Shown here: positions 7,430-16,535 of the stretch, piece by piece
Layout: each line of letters starts with the position of its first letter
Position numbering within the stretch: position 1 is the first letter of the stretch
NCBI RefSeq assembly: GCF_000621445.1
Contig: NZ_JHYI01000013.1
Span: 62,001-126,000, forward strand
DNA length: 64,000 nucleotides
Source of the DNA: Alkalihalobacillus bogoriensis ATCC BAA-922
GTDB taxonomy: Bacteria; Bacillota; Bacilli; Bacillales; Bacillaceae_F
Direction of reading: 5' to 3'
The notes under the pieces: generated by a model
Told to the model about the DNA's origin: nothing
Database searches by the model: none
Seen by the model: only the letters and a program-made list of their open reading frames with translations
Position numbers and translations under genes: made by a program

Positions 7430-8611
7430 TTGCTTGAACAAAAACTAGACCAACAGCTTGATGAATTTTATCCAACGATGGTGAAAATGAGACGTCATCT
7501 TCATCAACATCCAGAGTTGTCATTCCAGGAAGTAGAAACACCCGCTTACATCGCTAAATTTCATAAAGAATTAGGCAATGATGTCCGTACTGGTGTAGGT
7601 GGACGTGGCGTTGTAGCAAAAATGGTTGGTGGAAAGCCTGGAAAAACAGTCGCTCTTCGGGCAGACTTCGATGCTCTACCGATTCAAGATGAAAAAGATG
7701 TAGAATATAAATCAAAAATTGATGGCGTTATGCATGCGTGTGGTCATGATGGCCATACTTCCAGTTTACTCGGATTAGCAAAAGCTTTACGTGAAATAAA
7801 AGAAGAAATCAGTGGGACCATCGTATTCATTCATCAACATGCTGAAGAATATGCCCCTGGTGGAGCGATTGAAATGATTAAAGATGGTTGTTTAGATGGC
7901 GTCGATTATGTGTTTGGAACGCATTTGTGGGCAACAGAACCACTAGGAAAACTTCAATACCGGACAGGACCTGTTATGGCGGCTGCTGACCGTTTTCACA
8001 TTGAAGTGCAAGGCCAAGGTGGTCATGGTGCCATGCCACATTTAACAAAAGATGCGATTGTGATTGGTTCACAGCTCGTTACGAATTTGCAACAACTTGT
8101 CAGCCGCCGTGTCAACCCATTACAGTCAGCTGTATTATCCATTGGGGCGTTTGAAGCAAAAAATGCGTTTAACGTTATCGCGGATACAGCGACATTAACA
8201 GGCACTGTTCGCACCTTTGACGAGGATGTCCGGGCTTTGATGGAAAAAGAGATTCAAAGAGTTGTGGACGGAACATGTATTGCTGCAGATGCAACAGCCA
8301 AAGTCGATTATGTAAGAGGATACCCAGCAGTTGTCAATCACTATGAAGAAACAGAAGCACTAGCTCAACTAGCACCTTCTGTTCCTGGTGTTGAGCTTGT
8401 TGAAGAAATGGAACCACAAATGGGTGGAGAAGACTTCGCTTATTATTTACAACATGTAAAAGGAACATTTTTCTTTACAGGCGCGCAAAATCCAAAATGG
8501 GAGTTTGCATATCCACATCATCATCCTAAATTTGACTTTGATGAAAGAGCTATGCTCATTTCAGCAAAAACATTAGGCCGGCTTGCGCTTCAATTTACTG
8601 AAAAAGGGTAA
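7430..8611 (+). CDS. yhaA: M20 family amidohydrolase (YhaA-like)
   Basis: Zinc-dependent hydrolase of N-acyl or N-acetyl amino acids (M20D, IAA-amino-acid hydrolase group). Metal and catalytic residues are visible: MHACGHDGHT (Cys104, His106), HQHAEE (Glu139/140), GTHLW (His about 164), GGHGAMPH in the lid domain, GGEDFAYY, and HHHPKFDFDE near the C-terminus. 393 aa, standard for the family. The TTG start at 7430 follows AAGAGGTGG at a good distance. In B. subtilis yhaA adjoins the ecs operon, consistent with the ecs genes a few kb away here, although thiGH and other genes lie between. Exact substrate is not known. Confidence 0.85.
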   Translation: MLEQKLDQQLDEFYPTMVKMRRHLHQHPELSFQEVETPAYIAKFHKELGNDVRTGVGGRGVVAKMVGGKPGKTVALRADFDALPIQDEKDVEYKSKIDGVMHACGHDGHTSSLLGLAKALREIKEEISGTIVFIHQHAEEYAPGGAIEMIKDGCLDGVDYVFGTHLWATEPLGKLQYRTGPVMAAADRFHIEVQGQGGHGAMPHLTKDAIVIGSQLVTNLQQLVSRRVNPLQSAVLSIGAFEAKNAFNVIADTATLTGTVRTFDEDVRALMEKEIQRVVDGTCIAADATAKVDYVRGYPAVVNHYEETEALAQLAPSVPGVELVEEMEPQMGGEDFAYYLQHVKGTFFFTGAQNPKWEFAYPHHHPKFDFDERAMLISAKTLGRLALQFTEKG

Positions 8612-8645
8612 TAGGTTAATTCAAGGAGTTTAATGAGACTTCTAA

Positions 8646-8824
8646 CGGACGTATGATCCGTTAATTGATTGAAAACGAGCCTTTTGCAAATGTTTATGGA
8701 CATTGGTTCCGGTATATATGATAAATGCTCTGTTCTTTTTACTTTTTTGGGCTATTAGCGGAACTGATGGCCGATAGAAATCCAAAAAGGGTTGTTTTTC
8801 ATGAAATAGCGGAACAGGTGTCCG
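8646..8824. repeat. Four-box intergenic repeat element, copy 2
   Basis: Boxes at 8646-8660 and 8697-8711 (forward) and 8758-8773 and 8809-8824 (reverse) give start offsets of 0, 51, 112 and 163. The reverse half, read on the other strand, contains CTATTTCATGAAAAACAA after its first box. Copy 3 has the same string in its forward half, so the spacers are also partly conserved. It fills the gap between the convergent yhaA and thiH genes; no real gene lies in it. Confidence 0.85.
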
Positions 8825-8858
8825 GTATAATTGAACACACGACAAAAGCATGCCTTCT

Positions 8859-8894
8859 CTAAAAAACGGCCCCGGAAGCATTCCGGGGCCGTTT
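8859..8894 (-). terminator. Strong terminator of thiGH
   Basis: AAACGGCCCCGGAA (8864-8877) pairs perfectly with TTCCGGGGCCGTTT (8881-8894) across a 3-base loop. On the minus strand it is followed by a run of six T, right after the thiH stop. Confidence 0.95.
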
Positions 8895-8902
8895 CATTGT
8901 TG

Positions 8903-10012
8903 TTACACTTTCAACGGGACCCAATCTTGAAAAACCGGTTGGTATCCTTTCTGTTGTAAATCTTGTACGATTTCTTCAACTGACCTCTTGTCTGAAATTT
9001 CAAATTGTGGTGTTGCCTCTTCTTCTCGACAATGCTCTCCTACTATTGTTGACGAGTCCGCAGACATTTTCGTGACACCTAAAGGAATAAGATCCGACCG
9101 TAACTTAGCCCGCTCACGCGTCGAAAGTGTAATTCCTGTATGAGGTAAAAATAAACGTAAAGCTAACAAACTTTGAACAAGCGCTTTGTCATTTACATCA
9201 TACCTCGGCTTTTGTCCTCCAAGATGCGGACGCAATCGTGGGAATGACACATTAATATCGACATCAAGATATTTTTTTTGTAAATAATTCGCATGGGCCC
9301 CTGTAAAAAAAACTTCACTTCGCCATTCTTCTAAACCAAGCAAAGCTCCAATTGTAACGGTTCTCATTCCGGCTTGGCAGCCTCGTTCTGGTGCTTGCAA
9401 TCGATTTTGAAAGTGACGTTTCGGACCTTTAATATGATAATCTTTATAAGCCGTTTCATTGTATACTTCTTGATATACAGTTAATCCATCAACTCCTGCA
9501 TCCACCAATTCCTTATACTCCTTTTCTTCAAGCGGATTTATCTCAATAGCAATCGAAGAAAAATATTGTTTTAAAATAAAGACCGCTTCCTTTATATAAG
9601 AAACAGGAGTATGAAGTTTCGATTCCCCAGTCAACAATAAAATATGCTTAAATCCTTTATCTGCAATAAGCTTTGCTTCTTTATCGATTTCAGAAAAAGT
9701 TAATTTTTTACGTTCAAAATCGTGTATAATACTAAAACTGCAATATGTACAATGATTTACACAATAGTCAGCCACATACAAAGGTGTATATAGGAGCATC
9801 GTTTTCCCAAAAGAATGAATCGTTTCTTCATGTGCACGAATCGCCATTTCTTCAATCCGTTGCTCAGCCGCTGGAGAAAGCAAGGTTAAAAAATCAGCCA
9901 TATGTAACGTTTCTTTTTTTAATACATTGTCTACATCTGATATCGTTTGATGATACATCTTCTTACGAACGGTATCTGCATTGTTTTTTTGCAAAAAATC
10001 ATAAAAGGTCAA
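8903..10012 (-). CDS. thiH: ThiH, 2-iminoacetate synthase (radical SAM)
   Basis: Cleaves tyrosine by radical SAM chemistry to give dehydroglycine, the C2-N3 unit of the thiamine thiazole ring, plus p-cresol. The [4Fe-4S] motif CxxxCxxC is at Cys84, Cys88 and Cys91 (YCVNHCTYCSF). The C-terminal BATS-like region contains FPRLRPHLGG and a basic/acidic tail. 369 aa, typical (about 370-380). The start is TTG at 10012 with GGAG ten bases upstream; the nearby ATG is out of frame. It begins 7 bases after thiG. Most Bacillus use the oxygen-dependent glycine oxidase ThiO; ThiH produces dehydroglycine without O2. Confidence 0.93.
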   Translation of the reverse strand: MTFYDFLQKNNADTVRKKMYHQTISDVDNVLKKETLHMADFLTLLSPAAEQRIEEMAIRAHEETIHSFGKTMLLYTPLYVADYCVNHCTYCSFSIIHDFERKKLTFSEIDKEAKLIADKGFKHILLLTGESKLHTPVSYIKEAVFILKQYFSSIAIEINPLEEKEYKELVDAGVDGLTVYQEVYNETAYKDYHIKGPKRHFQNRLQAPERGCQAGMRTVTIGALLGLEEWRSEVFFTGAHANYLQKKYLDVDINVSFPRLRPHLGGQKPRYDVNDKALVQSLLALRLFLPHTGITLSTRERAKLRSDLIPLGVTKMSADSSTIVGEHCREEEATPQFEISDKRSVEEIVQDLQQKGYQPVFQDWVPLKV

Positions 10013-10019
10013 AACAATA

Positions 10020-10799
10020 TCACTCCTGTCCGTTTGTTAAAAAGCCTGTTAGCGGTGAAGAAGCTATCGCTTTTTCTCTTGTTGGTGCCATACCAGCTAA
10101 ATATGCTTTTCTTCCTGATTGAACAGCTAACGCAAATGCTTCAGCCATTTGGACTGGATTGTTAGCTGTAGCAATTGCCGTATTAACTAAAACAGCGGCC
10201 GCCCCTAACTCCATCGCTTCCGCTGCTTGTGATGGTTTTCCAATACCAGCATCCACAATAATTGGTGTCTTGCACTCTTCGATTATAATTTTGATTAAAT
10301 CTTTTGTTTGTAATCCTCGATTTGTTCCAATTGGAGCTCCCAGAGGCATAATAGCAGCGGCTCCTGCTTGTTCCAACTTTTTGGCTACCATTAAATCTGG
10401 ATTCATATAAGGTAAAACAATAAATCCTTCTTCAACTAACATTTTCGTCGCTCGAATCGTTTCTTCATTATCAGGCAGTAAATATTTTTGGTCAGAAATC
10501 ACTTCAATTTTAACCCAATTGCCCATCCCAGCCGCTCTCGCTAATCGAGCGATTCGAACTGCTTCCTCCGCCGTCCGTGCTCCTGATGTATTTGGCAATA
10601 ACAGCATATGTTTTGGAATGTAATCGATAATATTTCCGTATTTCGCTGTTGGGTCCACTCTCCGTAATGCGACCGTGATGACTTGTGATTTTGATGAATC
10701 GACAACATCAGGAATGATTTGTTCATCTCCAAACTTCCCTGTTCCAATAAATAATCTACTTTTTAAAGACACGCCACCGATTTGAAACATGTCTGTCAT
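10020..10799 (-). CDS. thiG: ThiG, thiazole synthase
   Basis: Joins 1-deoxyxylulose 5-phosphate, dehydroglycine from ThiH and sulfur from ThiS-thiocarboxylate to form the thiazole phosphate of thiamine. TIM-barrel protein of 259 aa with the N-terminal [17 protein letters not shown], the Schiff-base Lys97 in NWVKIEVI, the phosphate-binding loop [28 protein letters not shown] (about 189-216), and a C-terminal LTGF. GGGAGG precedes the ATG. Forms a two-gene unit with thiH. No thiS or thiF is next to it, and no TPP riboswitch is visible upstream. Confidence 0.95.
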   Translation of the reverse strand: MTDMFQIGGVSLKSRLFIGTGKFGDEQIIPDVVDSSKSQVITVALRRVDPTAKYGNIIDYIPKHMLLLPNTSGARTAEEAVRIARLARAAGMGNWVKIEVISDQKYLLPDNEETIRATKMLVEEGFIVLPYMNPDLMVAKKLEQAGAAAIMPLGAPIGTNRGLQTKDLIKIIIEECKTPIIVDAGIGKPSQAAEAMELGAAAVLVNTAIATANNPVQMAEAFALAVQSGRKAYLAGMAPTREKAIASSPLTGFLTNGQE

Positions 10800-10894
10800 A
10801 TTCTTCCCTCCCTATTTTTAAAAGCAACAAAGCTAATCTTTTTAACTCTAGCATATTACTAGTGAAAAGAATGTGAAAAATATCACATATAGAC

Positions 10895-10930
10895 CAAAAA
10901 AGTAGATTGCTAGAAAAGCAATCTACTTTC
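10895..10930 (-). terminator. Terminator upstream of thiG
   Basis: AGTAGATTGC (10901-10910) pairs with GCAATCTACT (10918-10927), with six T following on the minus strand. It ends transcription from the LysM-GH18 gene, or could attenuate entry into thiGH. Confidence 0.8.
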
Positions 10931-11048
10931 AAATTATAGTTTTTAACCACCACACGTACGATGTCCTTCAACACGAAGCGTTTCAGACATATCGCCAAGT
11001 AACAAAACAGCTGAATTCCATTTCGTCAGAACAGTGGCAAACCACTCC

Positions 11049-12470
11049 TTATTTTAATACAGAATGAACAGCTTCCCAAAACTCTCGGTCTTCTTGTCCC
11101 ATTCTCCACATTGATACTCCTGCTAGATTATATTGTTCCACTAGCTTTGTTTTCGCTACAATACTTGCTGTGTTTTCAAACCAAACAATATGTTTGTCAC
11201 CTGCTTCATCGATATATTCAAATGATGGGCTTTGAGAGCTCGCTTGCCACTTCACATCTGCATTATGCTTAGATTGAAGCGCCTTGATTTGTTTCCATGT
11301 TAGCGCTCTATGACCTGTTCCTTTTGTAACATTCCAATCATAACCATAAGCTGGCAAACCAATTAATAGTTTTTCATTAGGCATTGTTGATGTCGCATAT
11401 CGAAGAACTGACTCTACCCAATCTACGCCAGCCACAGGACCTGGTTGTCCCCATGACCCATGCTGGTCATATGTCATAATTTGAATATAGTCTGCTAGAT
11501 TTCCTAATGTAGGAAAGTCAAATGTTCCTGACCAAGCCCATGTTGGACAATCACAAGTTTTTGCAGGTACAGACACCATTACAGGATAACCATTTGCATG
11601 GAACACCTCAACAGCTTCTTTTACGAATTGATTAAATAAAGAACGATTTGATGCATACATATTTTCAAAGTTTAAGTTAAGGCCTTGATAGTTTTCCGTT
11701 CTCACGACGGTTAACATATTTTGAATTGTTGTTTGACGTAAAGCTTCACTTTGTAATACGTGCTGAGTTAACTCAGGGTCAAAATGATTTTGAAATGTCG
11801 CATATGAAGTGACATTCGATTGGTTTGCAAACTGAACTCCTTCTCGTGGGTAATACCCCGAAATCGTTCCATTACGATTAATATCAAACGTCGCTGTTGC
11901 AATCGTATTAATTAAATCATGATGGTCAACGAGAGACTGATAGGAATTACGGTCTGTTTCCCAGTATTTTGTATAATACCCGAGAATCATTAATGGCTTC
12001 TTCTTTTCTTCCTCTTTAACTTCTACCTCTTGCGTTGGTATAAGTAATGTTTGACCAACAAAAATCATATCCGAAGTTAATCCATTGAGTGCTTTAATTG
12101 TCTCAACTGTAGTGCCAAATTCACGAGCTAACAAAAACAACGTATCACCCGATTTTACCGTATAAGTAAACACGGCACCAAACTCAGGCTTAACCGGTTC
12201 TTCTAGAGGAGGCTCGTCCTTAATTGGTGTAGGTTCTTGAATGGGTTCAACAACTGGATCTTCTTTCTCTTCTTGAATCGGTTGTACTTCTTCTTCAACG
12301 ATTGGCGTAAGATTATTGTTGTTATTACCATTTCCATTTCCGGAGTTTCCTCGTACTTCCGTGCTATTTCCTCTACCATTATTCCCTTTTGAAGCTTCAA
12401 CTACTAGACTCGTAGATACGAAACTAAATAATAAAATAAAAACAAAGAAAAATATCCCCATTTTTTTCAT
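11049..12470 (-). CDS. Secreted LysM plus GH18 chitinase-like protein
   Basis: Predicted exported cell-wall or spore-cortex hydrolase. Signal peptide about residues 1-26, then an Asn/Gly-rich stretch, a Pro/Glu-rich linker (54-97), one LysM domain (101-146: [19 protein letters not shown]), and a glycosidase family 18 barrel (about 158-473). The catalytic region reads [11 protein letters not shown]. The proton-donor Glu269 is present, but the Asp two residues before it in the usual DxxDxDxE pattern is Asn. Related to YaaH/SleL-type N-acetylglucosaminidases. GAGGGAG precedes the ATG. Single gene with its own terminator. Confidence 0.82.
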   Translation of the reverse strand: MKKMGIFFFVFILLFSFVSTSLVVEASKGNNGRGNSTEVRGNSGNGNGNNNNNLTPIVEEEVQPIQEEKEDPVVEPIQEPTPIKDEPPLEEPVKPEFGAVFTYTVKSGDTLFLLAREFGTTVETIKALNGLTSDMIFVGQTLLIPTQEVEVKEEEKKKPLMILGYYTKYWETDRNSYQSLVDHHDLINTIATATFDINRNGTISGYYPREGVQFANQSNVTSYATFQNHFDPELTQHVLQSEALRQTTIQNMLTVVRTENYQGLNLNFENMYASNRSLFNQFVKEAVEVFHANGYPVMVSVPAKTCDCPTWAWSGTFDFPTLGNLADYIQIMTYDQHGSWGQPGPVAGVDWVESVLRYATSTMPNEKLLIGLPAYGYDWNVTKGTGHRALTWKQIKALQSKHNADVKWQASSQSPSFEYIDEAGDKHIVWFENTASIVAKTKLVEQYNLAGVSMWRMGQEDREFWEAVHSVLK

Positions 12471-12608
12471 TCAAATGTCTCCCTCTCTATGATTTTATAG
12501 TAAAACCTTTATATATAAATTATCGGTCAGAGTGGGGGGAATTTGTTCTAGTAAATTCAACCAAAAAACGTAAAGTCCCTAAGTTGATGCTTAGTAGCTT
12601 CATCGTAT

Positions 12609-12787
12609 TGGACATCTGTTCCGCTATTTCATGAAAAACAAGCCTCTTTACATTTTCTATCGGACATACGTTCCGCTATCGGGCCAAATCAACCATAAAA
12701 ACAGTCCTTTTCACAAAGGTAGCGGATCAGATGTCCGTTAGCTTTGTGAAAATGCTAGTTTTTATTAAAATAGCGGAACACATGTCC
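12609..12787. repeat. Four-box intergenic repeat element, copy 3
   Basis: Boxes at 12609-12623 and 12661-12675 (forward) and 12722-12737 and 12773-12787 (reverse), offsets 0, 52, 113 and 164. Total 179 bp. It accounts for most of the 342-bp gap between the LysM-GH18 gene and the small membrane protein; the remaining bases show only the upstream region of the former. Confidence 0.85.
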
Positions 12788-12812
12788 TTAACACAACACA
12801 TCAGTCTCTTCA

Positions 12813-13127
12813 CTACTCCCAGTTACCCGGTAGGAAACCTTTTGTAATTTTATGTAACACTTTTCCTAAAAGTATTTTGCAAAAAGAAATCGTTATTACA
12901 ACAATAATAAAGAAAATGAAATATTTGAAGAATAGATGTGAAAATTGCCCAGCGATCCAATTTCCTGCAAAGTAAATCCCTATAAACGCGATAAAAACTG
13001 TAACAATATAAGAGAAAACGACAAAAATCATTTGGGACATTGATAACCTTTTTATAATCTTGCTATTTTTCTTCAAAATAAAAATCGCAATAACAAACCC
13101 AACTGCAAGTAAAATTGAATCTAGCAT
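12813..13127 (-). CDS. Hypothetical three-helix membrane protein
   Basis: Not recognised. 104 residues: hydrophobic segments at about 2-18, 30-55 and 65-90, basic patches KKNSKIIKRL and KVLHKITKG, and a C-terminal LPGNWE. The start at MLDSILLAVGF is chosen because AAGGAG lies eight bases upstream; a longer in-frame start lacks a site. It is divergent from the MFS exporter at 13290. Confidence 0.6.
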   Translation of the reverse strand: MLDSILLAVGFVIAIFILKKNSKIIKRLSMSQMIFVVFSYIVTVFIAFIGIYFAGNWIAGQFSHLFFKYFIFFIIVVITISFCKILLGKVLHKITKGFLPGNWE

Positions 13128-13289
13128 CTTCCTATCTCCTTTGCCTTCTAACATCCAAGTATCATTTCATATTCATCCGCTTTTATCGTAACACTATTTT
13201 CTAGCCCTTTAAACAAACACTAGATAAAAAATTGACTTTTGTGCTTATCGATTTTAATATTGTAAAAAAATACCTTATAAGGGGAGCTT

Positions 13290-14519
13290 ATGAAACAATC
13301 AATTTGGAAACAAACTGACTTTTTAAAAATGTGGGGCTCTCAATCCTTCCAATCACTCGGTCATATATTACTTCTTGTTTTAATTATGACGCAAATTTAT
13401 TCTATGACTGAATCAGTGTTTGGAGCAGCTGCCGTGCTAGCGTTAATGTCGGGAGCCGCATTTATAAGCGGGTTACTAGCTTCATATTTTATTAATCATT
13501 TTTCTTTAACAAGACTTCTTTTTTATATTGGCTGGGGAAGAGGAATCTCAACTGTGATACTAGGTTATCTCCTCCTTGCTGAAGGACAAAGCACTTTGTT
13601 CCTTATTCTCATCGTCTTGTTTTTCTCTTCTTTTATCGGCGCTTGGTATCAACCAGCAAGATTCGCCTTGCTTCCGCTTGTTGTTTCTAAATCACAATAT
13701 ATGAAAGCGAACGGAACAATCACATTAGTCCATCAATTAATCATAACAGCGGGCTGGGGAATTGGTGGGCTCATGGCTGTATTTGTTCCATTCCCAGCTA
13801 TTATCGGAATAACAGCTTCTTGTTTTATACTGTCAGGAATATTAATTAAGTTAATACACCTTACTATTGATACCAAATCCGTGAAAGTCGACTCTAAGGT
13901 AGACCATGCCTGGAAAAAAATATTTCATATTCCGATTATTAGAACGATTACTTTGATGGACTTTATTGAAGGGTTGGCAAATGCGATTTGGGCTTCTGCT
14001 TTATTATTAGCTTTTACGACCGTTGTGTTAGAAAAAGGGGCTGAATGGTGGGGAGCACTCAATGCAGGCTATACTGTCGGAGCGATGATTGGAAGTTTAC
14101 TTGTTATTTCCGGATTGAAACTATTAGAGCGAAAAATTGGATTAATGATCGGTTTATGCGGATTATCGATGGGGATTTTTACATTCCTTTTTGCATTATC
14201 TCCGCATGCACTACTTGCGGTTATCGTTTGTGTTCTTATGGGGCCAATGTATTCCATTAGGGATATATGCCAAGAGACTGTATTACAAGACATTATGAAC
14301 CCTTCCGAACGAGCGAGTGTGATGGCCGCTCGTAATGCCATCATTGCCCCTTGGACAGGGTGTACTTTCTTAATTATGGGATATTTAGCCGATGTACTTG
14401 GTATACAAATGGTCTACTTTTTAGCTGCGGCATTATATTGTATAGCATCAGTTATTGCCCTTCTTCACCCGAGTCTTAGAGAGTATACATACAAAGTAGA
14501 GCAAGAAATACGAGCATAA
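13290..14519 (+). CDS. MFS efflux-type transporter (DHA3-like)
   Basis: 409 residues with about 12 hydrophobic helices. The short N-terminus (QTDFLKMWGSQSFQSLG) and the helix 4-5 region (FSSFIGAWYQPARFALLP) resemble the macrolide-efflux-like DHA3 branch of the major facilitator superfamily; the GAWYQPAR string corresponds to the GxxxxPAR-type motif of that group. Proton-driven export of a drug or metabolite is likely, with unknown substrate. AAGGGGAG precedes the ATG. Monocistronic: a divergent gene lies upstream, and a terminator shared with the convergent ecsC lies downstream. Confidence 0.8.
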   Translation: MKQSIWKQTDFLKMWGSQSFQSLGHILLLVLIMTQIYSMTESVFGAAAVLALMSGAAFISGLLASYFINHFSLTRLLFYIGWGRGISTVILGYLLLAEGQSTLFLILIVLFFSSFIGAWYQPARFALLPLVVSKSQYMKANGTITLVHQLIITAGWGIGGLMAVFVPFPAIIGITASCFILSGILIKLIHLTIDTKSVKVDSKVDHAWKKIFHIPIIRTITLMDFIEGLANAIWASALLLAFTTVVLEKGAEWWGALNAGYTVGAMIGSLLVISGLKLLERKIGLMIGLCGLSMGIFTFLFALSPHALLAVIVCVLMGPMYSIRDICQETVLQDIMNPSERASVMAARNAIIAPWTGCTFLIMGYLADVLGIQMVYFLAAALYCIASVIALLHPSLREYTYKVEQEIRA

Positions 14520-14521
14520 CA

Positions 14522-14555
14522 AACAACGTACACGGCAATGCCTGTACGTTGTTTT
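14522..14555. terminator. Bidirectional terminator between MFS gene and ecsC
   Basis: AACAACGTACA (14522-14532) pairs with TGTACGTTGTT (14543-14553), with an extra GGC/GCC pairing inside. T-rich flanks on both sides suit both convergent genes. Confidence 0.8.
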
Positions 14556-14559
14556 CCTT

Positions 14560-15306
14560 TCATCTTGCTTTCACTTCCAATATCCGGTTCCGATATCCAT
14601 TCATTGCCGTTTCGCCTAAAACATCAAGAAAATGATAATTCGCCGCTGCCCCAACAATGGCTCCAAACCCTGGAATGAGCTGCAACATTTTAACTAAATC
14701 GATATGATCCCGGTACTCAAGCTGAAACTCTTTCCAATTTACATTTTCTAAATATTTCTTTTCATCTGGTAGAGTGGAAGCGTAATTTTCCCAGTCTGTT
14801 ATAATGCGGTACACTTCTTTCTTCTTTTCTTCACTTGAAAACGCAAGTTGAAACAAATAAAGAATATACAAGCGTTCTCGATAATCTTTCACATCAAATC
14901 CGTAACAGTTTGCTGCTTCAAATAAAAATTTCATCTTTATTCCGAGCAGTAGTGGAAAGTCTGCCATTCCTAATAAAATCCCACCTGCCCCTGTACCTGC
15001 TCCTTCGATGGCAGCTGTTCTTTTATATGTTACGATCGCTTGTCGCACTCGGCTTTCTCTTTCTTGTAAGCTCTCATCAATTATCTTTGGTGTTTTTGTT
15101 GTATATTCAGAGCCCACAAGTGTTGCATGAACCATGTTTTTTATACTTACTGTTACGACTTCATGGATTTTCTCTGGAATATACGAGTTCATTTTTTTTT
15201 GAATGGTTTTCGCAACTTTTTGTGACATCGATTGGTTTTTTACCATTTTTCGATGCCAACGCAATAGCTCCTCTTGGACGATGTCTTCATACGTAATTTG
15301 CTCCAC
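14560..15306 (-). CDS. ecsC: EcsC family protein
   Basis: Third gene of the ecs operon; its function is not known. 248 aa (236 in B. subtilis). A helical N-terminal region is followed by the family's Gly-rich membrane-associated segment AAIEGAGTGAGGILLGMADFPLLLGIKMKFLFE (about 96-128) and the C-terminal PGFGAIVGAAANYHFL. AGGTGG lies just before the ATG, and the gene starts 5 bases after ecsB, so it is in the same transcript. Confidence 0.9.
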   Translation of the reverse strand: MEQITYEDIVQEELLRWHRKMVKNQSMSQKVAKTIQKKMNSYIPEKIHEVVTVSIKNMVHATLVGSEYTTKTPKIIDESLQERESRVRQAIVTYKRTAAIEGAGTGAGGILLGMADFPLLLGIKMKFLFEAANCYGFDVKDYRERLYILYLFQLAFSSEEKKKEVYRIITDWENYASTLPDEKKYLENVNWKEFQLEYRDHIDLVKMLQLIPGFGAIVGAAANYHFLDVLGETAMNGYRNRILEVKAR

Positions 15307-15311
15307 CTCCG

Positions 15312-16535
15312 TTATGTTGCCACTTTCACTTTCCGAAAGACTAAGGAATAACTATAAAAATAACTAAAAACCGCTCCTAGTATAAAAAGTATGAGAAGGT
15401 GCACAAAACTATCTCCAATTACAAATAAAAGCAAGGAAAAAATGACGGTCTTTATGAAAAGTAACGAAAACAAAAGCTTTGAAAAGGCTTGTTTCTTTTC
15501 CGACTCATCGATAGGATATAAATCGACCCATATCTTCATATCGTAGTGCTTCCAGAGCGTTGACATTTGTAGGCCAGACATATAAATAAACAATAAAAAT
15601 AGAAGGACTCGTCCTATTCCTTCAGGAATGACAAACAACAACACACCCCCAACGACAAGTAATCGAATATAAAGGCCAAAATAATCATTCGCGCGTAGGA
15701 ATGTTCGCGTAAACAAATAAAGAAAACTTGTTTTCTTCTTAAACGGGATGCTCCTGAGGACCCATTGCATCCATACACGACGTTGCACTTTATTTTTTAG
15801 TTTTGGTACATCTGTAAATGTATTGGCGACTCGGTAAAATAAAGTGAGCATTCTTTCTTCTTCCTCAAGCAAATGCTCCCATTTTATACTATGTTTCTTT
15901 TCAAAATGGCGATAGTAAAAAAAATAGAGAACAAACAATAACGCTACGATAACAGCGATATACATCACTTGCGCTCCTGAAAAAATCAAGAAAGTAAACG
16001 CAGCATTTACAACGATTCGAAGCATTTGATGCCAAAATCGTTCACTTTTGCTTTGCAATCGTTGCTCTTCCCAACTACACAGCACATTCCACACTTTAGC
16101 TACCATGAGCAAACCAATCACACTGTACACGGCACCTTGTTGTGTATTGACTCTTTCTGTAAATAATGGTGATAATACAATCATAACGACGATGAGTGTA
16201 CAGCTTTGAAGTACAACCGAATACATAATCGATGAGCGAAAATAAGATGAAAGCTTAGCTTCAAGTGGCGTGATAAACACAATATCTCCTTGCTTTACAA
16301 AGGTTCGAACCGGACTGCGTGTGAGCATAAATGTAAAGACAATGACAAACACATAAACAGCAGGAAATTGAGGCGGTAACCAATCAAGCAACACACTATA
16401 ATAATATCCGCCGATAATGAGCAATAAATATATCGTAAACAGAAACCCACTATTTCCAATTAATCGCAAATAGCGAATCGCCATATTCCAGTAGTCTTTG
16501 ACGCGGACACTCCATAATGATTCTACGCTCTTCAT
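15312..16535 (-). CDS. ecsB: EcsB, ABC transporter membrane subunit
   Basis: Integral membrane partner of EcsA. In B. subtilis the EcsAB transporter is needed for efficient protein secretion and regulated intramembrane proteolysis by RasP. 407 aa (408 in B. subtilis), with hydrophobic segments near residues 27-70, 103-150, 170-210, 285-325 and 355-400 separated by basic loops; a large cytoplasmic loop lies around 210-280. The ATG overlaps the ecsA stop by four bases, so translation is probably coupled. Confidence 0.92.
   Translation of the reverse strand: MKSVESLWSVRVKDYWNMAIRYLRLIGNSGFLFTIYLLLIIGGYYYSVLLDWLPPQFPAVYVFVIVFTFMLTRSPVRTFVKQGDIVFITPLEAKLSSYFRSSIMYSVVLQSCTLIVVMIVLSPLFTERVNTQQGAVYSVIGLLMVAKVWNVLCSWEEQRLQSKSERFWHQMLRIVVNAAFTFLIFSGAQVMYIAVIVALLFVLYFFYYRHFEKKHSIKWEHLLEEEERMLTLFYRVANTFTDVPKLKNKVQRRVWMQWVLRSIPFKKKTSFLYLFTRTFLRANDYFGLYIRLLVVGGVLLFVIPEGIGRVLLFLLFIYMSGLQMSTLWKHYDMKIWVDLYPIDESEKKQAFSKLLFSLLFIKTVIFSLLLFVIGDSFVHLLILFILGAVFSYFYSYSLVFRKVKVAT

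Noticed and set aside
8642-8881. Minus-strand ORF of 79 codons after yhaA
   Set aside because: It runs through the four-box repeat and the terminator stem; no ribosome-binding site and no protein-like composition.
10756-10998. Minus-strand ORF of 80 codons overlapping thiG
   Set aside because: It passes through a terminator and the start of thiG in another frame; TTG start without a good site.
10800-11048. TPP riboswitch before thiG
   Set aside because: The conserved CUGAGA and downstream ACCUGAUC-type segments are absent.
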